Virus record (IMG/VR): IMGVR_UViG_3300033553_000092 | Span: 1-53,984 of that record | Source: a virus | Strand: one strand, 5' to 3' | DNA: 53,984 nt | In this document: positions 30,762 through 39,183 of the stretch, in pieces | How positions within the stretch are numbered: position 1 is the stretch's first letter | Layout of the letters: every line of letters begins with the position of its first letter | Notes under the pieces: generated by a model | What the model was told of the DNA's origin: nothing | Database searches by the model: none | What the model saw: the letters and a program-made list of their open reading frames with translations, nothing else | Program-made: the position numbers and the translations under genes

Positions 30762-31213
30762 TGGAACACCTGCACATCATACGAAACCCGTACCCGAGAA
30801 ACACCGTGGTACTCGGCAGGCGAAGTCGGTTCCGAACCTCGGAAACACCCGATCACATACAGGCCGTTCGGGTCCTGCTCTGGCCAATGCCTCTGCACGC
30901 CACTCACCTGATGCAGAATCCGATCGACCTCCCGATACAGCTGCATGGCCCGCTCGTCACGATCATGCAACAACTCCAAGCCCTGCTCGTCAGGACGGCT
31001 GTTGTCCGAGTAACAATCAACGACTAGAAGCGGGTACTCCTGACTATTACGGCCAGGAGAAGCCCACTGACCAGAACGACGCACAACCAGAGCACCACGG
31101 CCAGTACCCTCCAGCTCTTCCTGCAATTCGAACTTGTACACCCGCTTCTGCACCAGATTCGTCACAGACGGAAAGTTCAGCAGGTGCTTGCGGACAGCAG
31201 TCTCTATCTCCAC
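30758..31213 (-). CDS. Tail terminator/tail completion protein
   Basis: 151 aa, ATGA-coupled to the SNase gene and directly after the gp10-like connector. Layout VRKHLLNFPSVTNLVQKRVY, GYPLLVVDCYS-type strand (EYPLLVVDCYSDNSRPDEQ), then REVDRILHQV and a final VSYDVQVFH matches the 'tail terminator' fold (lambda gpU / DUF3168 group). Caps the tail tube and links to the head. Confidence 0.8.
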   Translation of the reverse strand: MEIETAVRKHLLNFPSVTNLVQKRVYKFELQEELEGTGRGALVVRRSGQWASPGRNSQEYPLLVVDCYSDNSRPDEQGLELLHDRDERAMQLYREVDRILHQVSGVQRHWPEQDPNGLYVIGCFRGSEPTSPAEYHGVSRVRVSYDVQVFH

Positions 31214-31587
31214 GTTCGCATCTCATCTTCGAATGCCTCGATCGTCACCGGACCAAGACGGCCCGCATACTTGACGAAGGCGGGAGTCAAAAAGTCATGC
31301 TCACCACCACGAGCAAATTCCTGCGTGGCGTAATCGACGTACTTCGGAGACGACGGACCACCGTAGGCAACACCGCCCTCCAGCTCGTCACCGTCCCACT
31401 CGATCTCCACCCGACCGGAGTGCTTCAACGAGCCAGTGACAACATGGACGATCTTCTGCGACTCCTCGTACACCCGATCGAGCGTGTTCTTCCACCGGCC
31501 CTGAGTCCTCCCCTTGAATCCGGGTTCGAAGCGAGTAGCACCAGCAATCCAGTGATCAACATCGAAGTCGAAATGCACCTTCGCCAT
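31204..31587 (-). CDS. HK97 gp10-like head-tail connector
   Basis: 127 aa. Sequence FDFDVDHWIAGATRFE followed by helices RWKNTLDRVYEESQKIVHVV and TGSLKHSGRVEIEWDG, then VAYGGPSSPKYVDYATQEFA: typical of gp10-family head-closure/tail-attachment proteins (TGxLRxS...YAxxvEfG pattern). Followed by tail terminator. Confidence 0.85.
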   Translation of the reverse strand: MAKVHFDFDVDHWIAGATRFEPGFKGRTQGRWKNTLDRVYEESQKIVHVVTGSLKHSGRVEIEWDGDELEGGVAYGGPSSPKYVDYATQEFARGGEHDFLTPAFVKYAGRLGPVTIEAFEDEMRTWR

Positions 31588-32021
31588 CAGGACAGATCCA
31601 ACTGGCGTTCAGCCTCAAACAAAGTCACCGAACCCGAATGCACAGCTGACGTAACCCGGAACAGGTTCGTCTGCAACACATCGGAGGCGTCACCAAAGTT
31701 CATGCTGATAGCTGCTCTCTCATCGATCTGCTGATCCAGAAGCAAAGTCGTGATCTTCACCCGAAGGATCGTGACATCATCAACAAGCTCGGTACGCTGC
31801 TGCTGAACGATCATCGGAACAGATTCAGCGAGGGCTACCCACTCATACACCGAGTCGCCGTCCTCGTTGCGACCAACGTTAGAACGGCCATACACGGTCA
31901 GGCGCTCAGCGACAGTCGACGAATCGACCAGCCCACACAGAATGTCGTCGTCCAGGATCAGGCCACCAATAGCAACCGGATCAGGGCAAACTACATCATC
32001 ATTCAGCGTTATCCGTGACAT
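31587..32021 (-). CDS. Head-closure protein
   Basis: 144 aa from ATG 32021, overlapping the upstream gene by 23 bases. Beta-rich (RLTVYGRSNVGRNEDGDSVY, VTILRVKITTLLLDQQID) in the position of gp9/gp16-type stopper proteins between connector and gp10-like protein. Assigned by position and beta content. Confidence 0.72.
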   Translation of the reverse strand: MSRITLNDDVVCPDPVAIGGLILDDDILCGLVDSSTVAERLTVYGRSNVGRNEDGDSVYEWVALAESVPMIVQQQRTELVDDVTILRVKITTLLLDQQIDERAAISMNFGDASDVLQTNLFRVTSAVHSGSVTLFEAERQLDLS

Positions 32022-32262
32022 ACCCTGCCTCAACCAGAGCTGTCACAAGCTCCGCCTTGGACATCTGAGAAAACCCGACCAACTCAATCGCCCGAGCGAT
32101 GTCGACCAGAGCTTCCTTGTCCATCGTAGAAGCGTCAGGCTTAGCAGAAGCACCAATCGGAACAGGGATCAGATCACCATCAGAGTCAGTGGCCTTACCA
32201 AGCCAACGACCGGTCGTCCGGTTATACAGCTGACCCTGAGACGTAATGATGTCATCGGCCAT
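31999..32262 (-). CDS. Head-tail adaptor-region protein (87 aa)
   Basis: N-terminus SQGQLYNRTTGRWLGKATDS is similar to that of the next upstream gene (GQLYDAATGRHLGTKKE), so the two are paralogous at the start. C-terminus contains MSKAELVTALVEAGYVTD, a helix-extended SAP/HeH-like segment found in phage head-tail adaptor proteins. ATG overlaps the previous TAA by one base. Confidence 0.75.
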   Translation of the reverse strand: MADDIITSQGQLYNRTTGRWLGKATDSDGDLIPVPIGASAKPDASTMDKEALVDIARAIELVGFSQMSKAELVTALVEAGYVTDNAE

Positions 32263-32426
32263 TAGGACTCCTTCTCGGAAGCAGCTTCCTTCTTAGCGGC
32301 GGCAGCGGCCTCCTTATCAGCAGCAGCCTTCTCCTTTTCGGCAGCAGCGAATTCCTTCTTCGTACCAAGATGTCGGCCAGTAGCAGCGTCGTACAACTGA
32401 CCGTCTCGTTCAACAGTTTCGGACAT
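32262..32426 (-). CDS. Ala/Lys-rich coiled-coil microprotein (54 aa)
   Basis: ATG 32426 after TAGGAGGTTCTG. After a GQLYDAATGRHLG start shared with the following gene, the remainder is an Ala/Glu/Lys heptad helix (EFAAAEKEKAAADKEAAAAA). It lies directly downstream of the capsid gene. Could be a minor head protein or a degenerate copy of its neighbour. Confidence 0.72.
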   Translation of the reverse strand: MSETVERDGQLYDAATGRHLGTKKEFAAAEKEKAAADKEAAAAAKKEAASEKES

Positions 32427-32445
32427 CAGAACCTCCTATGTAGAC

Positions 32446-32476
32446 GGGGGGCGGCACTTCCCTGCCGAACCCCCCC
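32446..32476 (-). terminator. Strong GC hairpin after the major capsid gene
   Basis: GGGGGG-CGGCA / TGCCG-(2 nt)-CCCCCC with a 6-base loop. It begins 12 bases past the capsid stop and lacks a U-tract. Probably a partial terminator or 3' stabiliser that raises capsid mRNA relative to downstream genes. Confidence 0.65.
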
Positions 32477-32487
32477 ATCAACGGTTA

Positions 32488-33555
32488 TTACGCAGCCAAC
32501 CGAAGCTGACTGATCAGATTCGCACCGGGGAGCGTCGGAGCAGCAACAGCCGCAACCTTCACCCATTCCGAAGGCGGATCTTCCTTGCCGTAGGTCGTCG
32601 AGTAGATCCCAGGAGCCTGGAACGAACGGTTCGTACCAATCAGCGGACGACTCTCAGCGGTCGGACCCCAAAGGGTCTCGCCAATCGTCACACCACTACC
32701 AGGGCTGAACAGCAGAACACCATTTGCGGGGTTCAGCGGAGTCAGCGTAGACACCGTGCCGTTCGCCTCTTCCTGGTACACCTTCACATCGTATGTGACG
32801 ATGTTCGGGAGATCGTACAGGTCGAGCGTCGAGTTCAACTCACCAAGCGTCAATTGACGGGTGAATCCTGACCCAAGCGCCAAAGCACGAACACTGTCAT
32901 TCTTCAACAGGTTCGAAAGCATCGACCGAGCGATAACCAGCTCGTTCGGACGGAAACCCTGAGCAGCCTCAACAAGATCGCAGACAAATTGCAAGTCGTC
33001 GATCGGCTTCGAAAGCGTCGTGTTCGTCCAATAGTTCGCACCAGGCAGATCAGCCACAGCATCGAGTTGCTGGGCAGCCGTGATGCCGTAGTCGAGCGTA
33101 ATCGTCACGCCCTCTTCGGAGTACGCAAGCGTGTCCTCAGACAAAGCCTGCATCCGCATCCACTCAACCCGAGCTTGAACGCCCTGGACAAGTCGAGTCG
33201 CATGGTCATACACCGAATCGATCGCATCCTGAACATCAGGACTTCCCGCACGAGGCGACAAGAACCGAATCAGTTGCTTTTCTGGAATCCGAGCCTTGCG
33301 CTTGATCGGAGGCAGCTCCATCGTCTGCTTCGTCCCAAGGCCAGGAGTACCGGCGATCGGAGCTTCCGAGTCCCAAGCCATGATCGAAGCCATGACAGGG
33401 TTGTTCGTAGCGCCAACCAGATACTCGACTTCAAGGTCGAACACCGTACGATCCGGGAGCCATCGATTAGCGATGAACGGATCGGGGTTCGGAATGTTTC
33501 TTACGAATCCAAGGAACTGCGGTCCCTGGAACGCTTCAAGTTCCCAAAGTGCCAT
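32488..33555 (-). CDS. Major capsid protein (gpE-type HK97 fold)
   Basis: 355 aa. The N-terminus GPQFLGFVRNIPNPDPFIAN, the EKQLIRFLSPRAGS segment and C-terminal region NGVLLFSPGSGVTIGETLWG plus PLIGTNRSFQAPGIYSTTYG match the Phage_cap_E (lambda gpE) group. Preceded by a decoration and a scaffold-like gene. No internal protease, as in other gpE systems using a separate scaffold. Main structural protein of the T-number icosahedral head. Confidence 0.93.
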   Translation of the reverse strand: MALWELEAFQGPQFLGFVRNIPNPDPFIANRWLPDRTVFDLEVEYLVGATNNPVMASIMAWDSEAPIAGTPGLGTKQTMELPPIKRKARIPEKQLIRFLSPRAGSPDVQDAIDSVYDHATRLVQGVQARVEWMRMQALSEDTLAYSEEGVTITLDYGITAAQQLDAVADLPGANYWTNTTLSKPIDDLQFVCDLVEAAQGFRPNELVIARSMLSNLLKNDSVRALALGSGFTRQLTLGELNSTLDLYDLPNIVTYDVKVYQEEANGTVSTLTPLNPANGVLLFSPGSGVTIGETLWGPTAESRPLIGTNRSFQAPGIYSTTYGKEDPPSEWVKVAAVAAPTLPGANLISQLRLAA

Positions 33556-33570
33556 TAGTCAGTCCCTCTC

Positions 33571-33954
33571 TCACTGGAAGATGATCGAGCCAGCAAGGTC
33601 GACCTTGGCAGCCGCATCGACGCCCGTAACACGAGCCTCCAACACAGAGCCGTGGATCAACATACCTGCGGTGACATCGCCATCTCTTAGATTTGCGGTT
33701 TCGAACAAGAACCCAATCGCAACAGCAGTTCCGTCGACAGCAGCATTGTCGTACGGGCCGTACTTGCCAGTGGCAGTAACGACTCCGAGAACAGTACCAG
33801 CAACGATGAACTTGTCACCAGAGCCGTCAGCAACAACCTGCGTGTTGTCGAGCGTGATGCCAGATCGTTTGACCATGGCATGCTCGGAAGCAAGAAAATT
33901 GATTTCGGCGGTGACACCAAGCGATTCGGTCTTGATTGCCGGGTTATAAGACAT
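33571..33954 (-). CDS. Head decoration protein (gpD-like)
   Basis: 127 aa. Repetitive short-strand composition (GVTAEINFLASEH, GDKFIVAGTVLGVVTATGKY, AVAIGFLFETANLRDGD) and the 'AGTVLG...G.....' unit are typical of lambda gpD-family trimers that cap capsid 3-fold sites. ATG 33954; sits 16 bases upstream of the capsid gene. Confidence 0.88.
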   Translation of the reverse strand: MSYNPAIKTESLGVTAEINFLASEHAMVKRSGITLDNTQVVADGSGDKFIVAGTVLGVVTATGKYGPYDNAAVDGTAVAIGFLFETANLRDGDVTAGMLIHGSVLEARVTGVDAAAKVDLAGSIIFQ

Positions 33955-33962
33955 CAAGCCTC

Positions 33963-34571
33963 CTAAACGTTCTTAGCGAATTTTGCTCTGGCCAATTCAG
34001 CTCCCGCATCGAACGCCTTCTGAGCGGACTGAGCGGTATTCGTCTTCGGCTTGGTCGGTTTCTCCGACTCGTCTTCTTCCCTCAGCACACCACGCTGTTT
34101 CAATTCACTGCGGAGCTGCGTCTGGTAAGTCGTTTTCATGCTAGCCATTCTCTGCGTCACTTGTTCAACTATCGCCCTCGCAACCTCGTCAGGATCATCA
34201 ACATCACTCAGACGAGTACGACGGGCGAAGTCCAAGGCAAGCTCCTTAGCGGCACGCTGCTCTTCCTTCGTGTCGAAATCAGCCATGGACAATTCCTCGG
34301 ACACGGCGAGGCGCAACATCCGATCATCGAGGACACCGTGACCGGGATCAGCAGCAGGCTTCGGAGCGGAAGCGCCCTTTTTCAATCCGTACTCATTCGT
34401 GAGCGTTTTCATCAGGCCAGTAACTCGACGATCAATGGACGACTCAATCTGCGTTCCAATCCGTTCCAGGATCTGAGCAACAGGATCTTCCGCTTCTTCT
34501 TCTTCTTCGATCTCTTCTTCGTGAGTCTCCTCCTCGTCTTCAACGGGAGTCTCCTCTAGTTCATCTGCCAT
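33963..34571 (-). CDS. Capsid scaffolding protein
   Basis: 202 aa, acidic N-terminus (EEEETHEEEIEEEEEAED-like) followed by coiled-coil helices (ERIGTQIESSIDRRVTGLMK, EQVTQRMASMKTTYQTQLRS) and a basic, helical C-terminus (FDAGAELARAKFAKNV) suited to bind capsid subunits. Classic scaffold layout just before decoration and capsid genes. No protease domain visible. Confidence 0.88.
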   Translation of the reverse strand: MADELEETPVEDEEETHEEEIEEEEEAEDPVAQILERIGTQIESSIDRRVTGLMKTLTNEYGLKKGASAPKPAADPGHGVLDDRMLRLAVSEELSMADFDTKEEQRAAKELALDFARRTRLSDVDDPDEVARAIVEQVTQRMASMKTTYQTQLRSELKQRGVLREEDESEKPTKPKTNTAQSAQKAFDAGAELARAKFAKNV

Positions 34572-34583
34572 TATCCGTCCTCT

Positions 34584-34793
34584 CTAGTTCGGTTCACTGA
34601 CACCATAATCGGTCATCATCATTCGTAGCAGCGTCTGGTTCTGAAACGTGCTGACAGGCAAACCCAATATATCGGCTGCAATCGGAATCCACACATCCCA
34701 AGTCGTAGCGTGGCCTATCTGCTCATCGAAGTCGTCAATGCCTTTGGCTTCAGCCAGTGCCTCCAAAGATCGGATGACCTGGAACGATGTCAT
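34584..34793 (-). CDS. Hypothetical protein (69 aa)
   Basis: ATG 34793 in an ATGA overlap with the zincin gene. Helical N-terminus (SFQVIRSLEALAEAKGID) and a hydrophobic C-terminus (ADILGLPVSTFQNQTLLRMM). Sits between the MuF-zincin and the scaffold; no function known. Confidence 0.75.
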   Translation of the reverse strand: MTSFQVIRSLEALAEAKGIDDFDEQIGHATTWDVWIPIAADILGLPVSTFQNQTLLRMMMTDYGVSEPN

Positions 34794-35938
34794 TTCCACC
34801 ATTGAACGTATTCCTCTCCATCAGCATTTACCTTCAACACGCCCTCCGCCACAGTCTTTTCGATCTTTACTGGTGCAAGATCATCTATCAAAGACAGGTA
34901 CTTGTCGTTCAGCTTGGCATGCTCCACACGATAGCGGAAGGCATCAATGCCTCCCTCGCTCACTTTGGACGCCGTCCCGAAGACATGGAATCCGGCCATG
35001 TCAGCGAATGCCTCTCCTTCGTCTTTACGGGCATACCACATGAAATCGACATCCTTGTACTCAGTCTGGATCATGCGCCTCCACGAGAAATCGCCCCTCA
35101 TCCTCTCACTCCATCGCAGACTGGGACGCAACGTGGCATCACCGGCATGAGCAATTTCGTGAACCATCGTCTGAGCAATGTCAGAAGCAACCCGTCGCCC
35201 GGAAATGTCAATCTGAATCTGGATCTGTTTACTGGCCCTGCTATACACACCATTCAGACCATGTCCCTGAGACCCAACGGTGGTCGAGAGAACCCTTGGC
35301 TTCATAACCATCCTCGACATATCTTCGAACCCTTCGATAATCAATCGCTGCACCCGAGGGTCGGCGTGCTTCATAGCTTCAATGAACAGCTCGATAGCTT
35401 CGTCGGCAGCCGCCTTGGTCTTAGGTCCAAGCTCCAAGAGTCCTTCTTGTCTCACCTTTTTTCTAAACGCATCGTCGTGGTACGAAGCATTCCAAACCGA
35501 GTCAGGATCAACAGGCTGTTTCTTCCACTCCTCCAGCGTGAAACGCTTTACTCCTTGGACAGACGCCGGGTTCGTTAGCTCGGCAACATCGCTTACAAAC
35601 CGGGGAACAGCAGACTTAGCCTCTCTCGCTTTCCTGGCCGCATACCGTTTCGTACCGACCCGTTTCTTCTCAGCACGAATGGCTTCAACCGACTTCCGAC
35701 GCTCCACCACCAGATACCTGTCACCTTCGACGTTCGCCCGAGTCAGATCCCTAGCCAGGAACACCGATTCAACATCGAGCATCGAGCGACATCCGAAATG
35801 GGCTGGCGGACCATCCAAGAAACCGGAGATCGTGTTGAACGGCTCATTCATCCGAACAGCCTGACCGTGGGCCTCCAAGCAAATCACCGTGGTTCGCTTA
35901 TCAAGAACCGACCACCAGAGTTTGCGGATCTCAGGCAT
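34790..35938 (-). CDS. MuF C-terminal half fused to a zincin metallopeptidase domain
   Basis: 382 aa. The first 55 residues continue the MuF head-morphogenesis fold left by the previous ORF: LWWSVLDKRTTVICLEAHGQ and PPAHFGCRS match the W..LD.RT...C...HG...PP.H..CR signature. A basic linker follows, then a domain with MVHEIAHAGDA, the HExxH zinc site, and downstream EGEAFADMAGFHVFG as a plausible third ligand. MuF proteins in other phages carry toxin or enzyme C-domains released into cells; here a peptidase would be injected or act in the virion. The start overlaps the previous stop by 8 bases (ATGCCTGA). Confidence 0.85.
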   Translation of the reverse strand: MPEIRKLWWSVLDKRTTVICLEAHGQAVRMNEPFNTISGFLDGPPAHFGCRSMLDVESVFLARDLTRANVEGDRYLVVERRKSVEAIRAEKKRVGTKRYAARKAREAKSAVPRFVSDVAELTNPASVQGVKRFTLEEWKKQPVDPDSVWNASYHDDAFRKKVRQEGLLELGPKTKAAADEAIELFIEAMKHADPRVQRLIIEGFEDMSRMVMKPRVLSTTVGSQGHGLNGVYSRASKQIQIQIDISGRRVASDIAQTMVHEIAHAGDATLRPSLRWSERMRGDFSWRRMIQTEYKDVDFMWYARKDEGEAFADMAGFHVFGTASKVSEGGIDAFRYRVEHAKLNDKYLSLIDDLAPVKIEKTVAEGVLKVNADGEEYVQWWK

Positions 35939-36548
35939 CCAACACCGATTGCACCTTGTCAATGGCATCTAGGCGCTGCTCATTCACCATCTGCCAGGCG
36001 ACAGTCGTGAACATAAGGCTGTGGGCAGTGATCACCGACCAGAGAACACCAGGACCACGACGGCCATCACGACGAACAGGATCATCAGACAGAATCCTCG
36101 CCTGGAACCCATCGGCGTAATCCTCGTCAACCGTCCGAGACAGACGATCCTGGCGGGCTATCTCCAACCCGAACTCCTGACTAGCCGTGATCCGCCACCG
36201 TTCCATCGCATCCTCGGCACCATGCTGCCAGCCAAACGGATTCCATTCATCCAACGGTTCAGCATCAACACCAAGATTGGCGAGGACACCAACCACGTCA
36301 CGGCCAATACCAAACGAGTTCTCCTCCGTGAACCGAGACAACGACACCATGGCAATGCGGAAACCATCGTTGATCGCACCAAACACGGCATCCTGGGCAA
36401 TGAACGGCCAGGCAGCAGTCGGATTCAGGTTGAACTGGGCGAGAGCCACCTGAGCACGATCGGCAACCAACTCGGTCAGCTCGACAACAGCCGCATCCTC
36501 GATCTCACGAAGCTTGCGATATGCGGTACGAACACTTCGTTGGCTCAT
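35931..36548 (-). CDS. MuF-like head morphogenesis protein, N-terminal half
   Basis: 205 aa. Helical bundle typical of the first part of MuF/gp7 proteins (YRKLREIEDAAVVELTELVA, then EIARQDRLSRTVDEDYADGF). It stops just before the conserved Cys/His MuF segment, which appears at the start of the next ORF. Adjacent to the portal (ATGA overlap), as expected for a portal-binding minor capsid protein. Split gene or a coupled two-subunit protein; sequencing error cannot be excluded. Confidence 0.85.
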   Translation of the reverse strand: MSQRSVRTAYRKLREIEDAAVVELTELVADRAQVALAQFNLNPTAAWPFIAQDAVFGAINDGFRIAMVSLSRFTEENSFGIGRDVVGVLANLGVDAEPLDEWNPFGWQHGAEDAMERWRITASQEFGLEIARQDRLSRTVDEDYADGFQARILSDDPVRRDGRRGPGVLWSVITAHSLMFTTVAWQMVNEQRLDAIDKVQSVLDA

Positions 36549-38083
36549 GCTCCGACGATTCTGGCAGCGATACTCGCTTCAAGAGCATCCGTCTCATCAT
36601 CGATTTCAGCGACAACCTTGTCGATCTGCTCTTCGATGTAGCCCTTCTTGCGGAGAGCCTCACGGCGACTGATCAGCGACAGACCAAACTCACGTTCCAC
36701 AGCCAAGTCATCAACCACATACGTCGAACCGAAGTTCACCCGGACAGCCCGATTCGGCCAAACCTCTGCTGGGTCAACATCAGCGAACACCCGATTACCG
36801 AACTCATCAACCGTCGAGTTCTTGGCGTAGGCATCCACATCAGCGGCCATCTCAATCAGAGCCTTCACCCCTTCACGCATGTTCTCAATGATCCGCCTGA
36901 ACGTACCATCAGATTTGCGGTTCAGGATCTCCAGGGCGTAACCAGACGGAGCACCAAGACCGAACAGGTTCTTCTGGTCGATGCGGGTCAAACCCATTCC
37001 ATCGAACATCGAATCGATCAGGGTCTCCTTATGCACTTCGAACAGCTCAACCTCAGTCGGCAACGTGACCGACGTGACACCAGTACCACCGGGGAACGTC
37101 AGAATGTCAGCGACATCCTTCCTGATGTTCTTGCCTGATTCGTTGGCCAAATGCACGGCGTCACCAACAACCGCCAACGTAGCGAAGCTGTTGTACCGCA
37201 ACACCAGGTACTGCAACTGGCAGGTGGCGTTGTACCGGTCGGCATTCTCCATCACCTGATGCGAAATGATCGACTTGCCCCACGGCGACATCAGATCCTG
37301 TTTCTCGCCAGACATATGCACCCAGGGGATGAACGGCAATCCGAGACGGCGAACCTGTTCTGGCTCATCATCATCATCCCGGAAGATCTCCTCAACACAT
37401 TCCTGAACGAAATCGACCGGGGCATCAGGACCAGCAGACTCGACGATGATCAACTGCAACCTGAATTGGTGAACGTACCGGACCTCCTGATTCTCCCCTA
37501 CCTCGTTCTTCTCATTCACGAACCGTTCGAACCTGACGGCAACCATCACATCGGGGTCGTTCTCGTCGTAATCGATTTCGATGTCCTCGGCAGGCCAGAA
37601 CTGGACACGAGCACCAGGCTCACCATCGATAGCACCAGGACGAGGGATCACCCGAGCCGCCACATCACCGGCAATCAGCATGTCCTGAGTCACTTCCTGC
37701 CACCGATACGTCACACCAGACAACATGAACGTGTCATTGACAAACGTCTGGAACGACTCATCCTCGGCGTCCAGAACCATCGTGTTGGCAATCTGATCAG
37801 CGATGAACTCCACGCCATCCTTGATCTGAGTCGAATAAGCATGCTTCCGCTGATGCTCAGGCAACCGCTTCATCAGAAGCTCGGCAGCGGAGCAATTAGC
37901 AAACGCCTCTTGCTTCAGATCGAGGTTCTCGGCCTCATACTGCTCACCGGCGTAATACTGGCGGCGCATCAACACGCCCTCACGCCGATACTGATGCTCA
38001 GTCGAACGCCAGTTGTCGGCGTCTAGGCTCTCCACCCACACCAATCTCGAAACACCATTGATCGTGACAGTCTTCTCGGGCAT
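36545..38083 (-). CDS. Portal protein
   Basis: 512 aa, SPP1/HK97-style portal. Landmarks: N-terminal acidic helices, HMSGEKQDLMSPWGKSIISH (the conserved G.S....), an IDQKNLFGLGAPSGYALEIL segment and a long C-terminal helix (ADVDAYAKNSTVDEF; VERE/ALRKKGYIEEQIDKVVAE). Forms the dodecameric ring for DNA entry. Lies directly after the terminase C-part (one-base gap) and overlaps the MuF-like gene by ATGA. Confidence 0.93.
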   Translation of the reverse strand: MPEKTVTINGVSRLVWVESLDADNWRSTEHQYRREGVLMRRQYYAGEQYEAENLDLKQEAFANCSAAELLMKRLPEHQRKHAYSTQIKDGVEFIADQIANTMVLDAEDESFQTFVNDTFMLSGVTYRWQEVTQDMLIAGDVAARVIPRPGAIDGEPGARVQFWPAEDIEIDYDENDPDVMVAVRFERFVNEKNEVGENQEVRYVHQFRLQLIIVESAGPDAPVDFVQECVEEIFRDDDDEPEQVRRLGLPFIPWVHMSGEKQDLMSPWGKSIISHQVMENADRYNATCQLQYLVLRYNSFATLAVVGDAVHLANESGKNIRKDVADILTFPGGTGVTSVTLPTEVELFEVHKETLIDSMFDGMGLTRIDQKNLFGLGAPSGYALEILNRKSDGTFRRIIENMREGVKALIEMAADVDAYAKNSTVDEFGNRVFADVDPAEVWPNRAVRVNFGSTYVVDDLAVEREFGLSLISRREALRKKGYIEEQIDKVVAEIDDETDALEASIAARIVGA

Positions 38084-39022
38084 CTAAATCTCCGCTCCTC
38101 TACGCTCAGAGCCACCGACAGACATCTCACGCATCGCCGGAACACTCATCTTCTCTAGACCCCAGTTGCAATGCCACCAAGCCATCACCGTATCGTCGTG
38201 TTCTCCGACACCCTGTAGCTTGTCATCTTGCCAACCGAAAGCCTCAGCCTCAGCCAAAAACGTTCTGACCATATCCGCCTTGTAGCCATCCGGGGCGTAC
38301 GGAACTTCCCACACATTACGCTCCAAGTCTAGGAGCAACGACGGAACACCCTCCTGGAACGATCGCTTATCACCGGCACCATGACCGAGCACCGGGACAG
38401 CCGTCGTCGCAGACAGATGCTGAACCCACACCTTCTGAGCAAAAGCATCCTCAATCACCACCAGATCATCGTGGTAGCGGGACTGCGAATCTTCGATGAT
38501 ATTGCACTGCTCCTGGAAGCCCTTCCGCTGCCAACGGTCGATGTCCAGGAATCGTTTCTTGCCGGTCTTCTTGTCCTTGACGGCAGTCACCTTCGCCAGC
38601 CAGTCACCACCGGCCTTTTCAGACCAGGCGATGTCCCAGCCGGTACAGACCGCATACCGATTCTCGTCACCGAACGGACGGTTGTAATACTTCACCAACT
38701 GGCCGTCGAGTTTCAGCATCTCGCCCCAGCCTTCAAGCGGGAACAGAGACGAAGCAGCCGCACGAGGCTTGGTGCGAATCTCTCGGTCATACAGGAGGCC
38801 GCCCAGCTCTTTCTGCTTGGCAGTCAGACAGGCCGTGTTCATCACACAGTCACCGCAGGGCAGCTCGTAGCGGATCGTCTCACGATCACCTACCTCGACC
38901 GCAGCAACCTGGTCAATGCATTCCTGCAAGGCGATCAGAGGCCACCGCTCATTCCACAGGGCAGTGCGACCACCCATGCCGTAAGTCGGTTCAGCTAAAA
39001 GCTGTTGCTTTCCCGATGCCAT
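38084..39022 (-). CDS. Large terminase, nuclease part (C-terminal)
   Basis: 312 aa. Begins with the linker GRTALWNERWPLIALQECID that in intact TerL follows the ATPase, then SLFPLEGWGEML and RNase-H-like catalytic acidic residues: Asp in TGWDIAWSEK, Glu/Asp in LVVIEDAFAQ, and Asp in GEHDDTVMAW. Cuts concatemeric DNA at the end of packaging. Separated from its ATPase partner by 787 bases. The N-terminal extension of about 20 residues (ASGKQQLLAEPT) is not found in a fused TerL. Confidence 0.9.
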   Translation of the reverse strand: MASGKQQLLAEPTYGMGGRTALWNERWPLIALQECIDQVAAVEVGDRETIRYELPCGDCVMNTACLTAKQKELGGLLYDREIRTKPRAAASSLFPLEGWGEMLKLDGQLVKYYNRPFGDENRYAVCTGWDIAWSEKAGGDWLAKVTAVKDKKTGKKRFLDIDRWQRKGFQEQCNIIEDSQSRYHDDLVVIEDAFAQKVWVQHLSATTAVPVLGHGAGDKRSFQEGVPSLLLDLERNVWEVPYAPDGYKADMVRTFLAEAEAFGWQDDKLQGVGEHDDTVMAWWHCNWGLEKMSVPAMREMSVGGSERRGAEI

Positions 39023-39183
39023 AGGACGTGTCCCTCGATTCGTTCCTGTAAGCCATCCATGACAGCACGAACGGTGTCGCCCTCATCGAAGACGGGCAGC
39101 TCAGACCTCAGGGCAATACCGCACTTCGGGCAAGTCGTCACAGCGAACATCTTCAGTTCAACTTCGGTCATCGTCAGTCCCAT
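38995..39183 (-). CDS. Small CxxC protein in the terminase interval (62 aa)
   Basis: ATG 39183 overlaps the RusA stop by 10 bases; ATG 39171 is the alternative. One knuckle (TTCPKCGIAL) and a His-rich C-terminus (EGHVLWHRESN) may complete a zinc site. Overlaps the nuclease-part start by 28 bases. Function unknown. Confidence 0.75.
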   Translation of the reverse strand: MGLTMTEVELKMFAVTTCPKCGIALRSELPVFDEGDTVRAVMDGLQERIEGHVLWHRESNSF

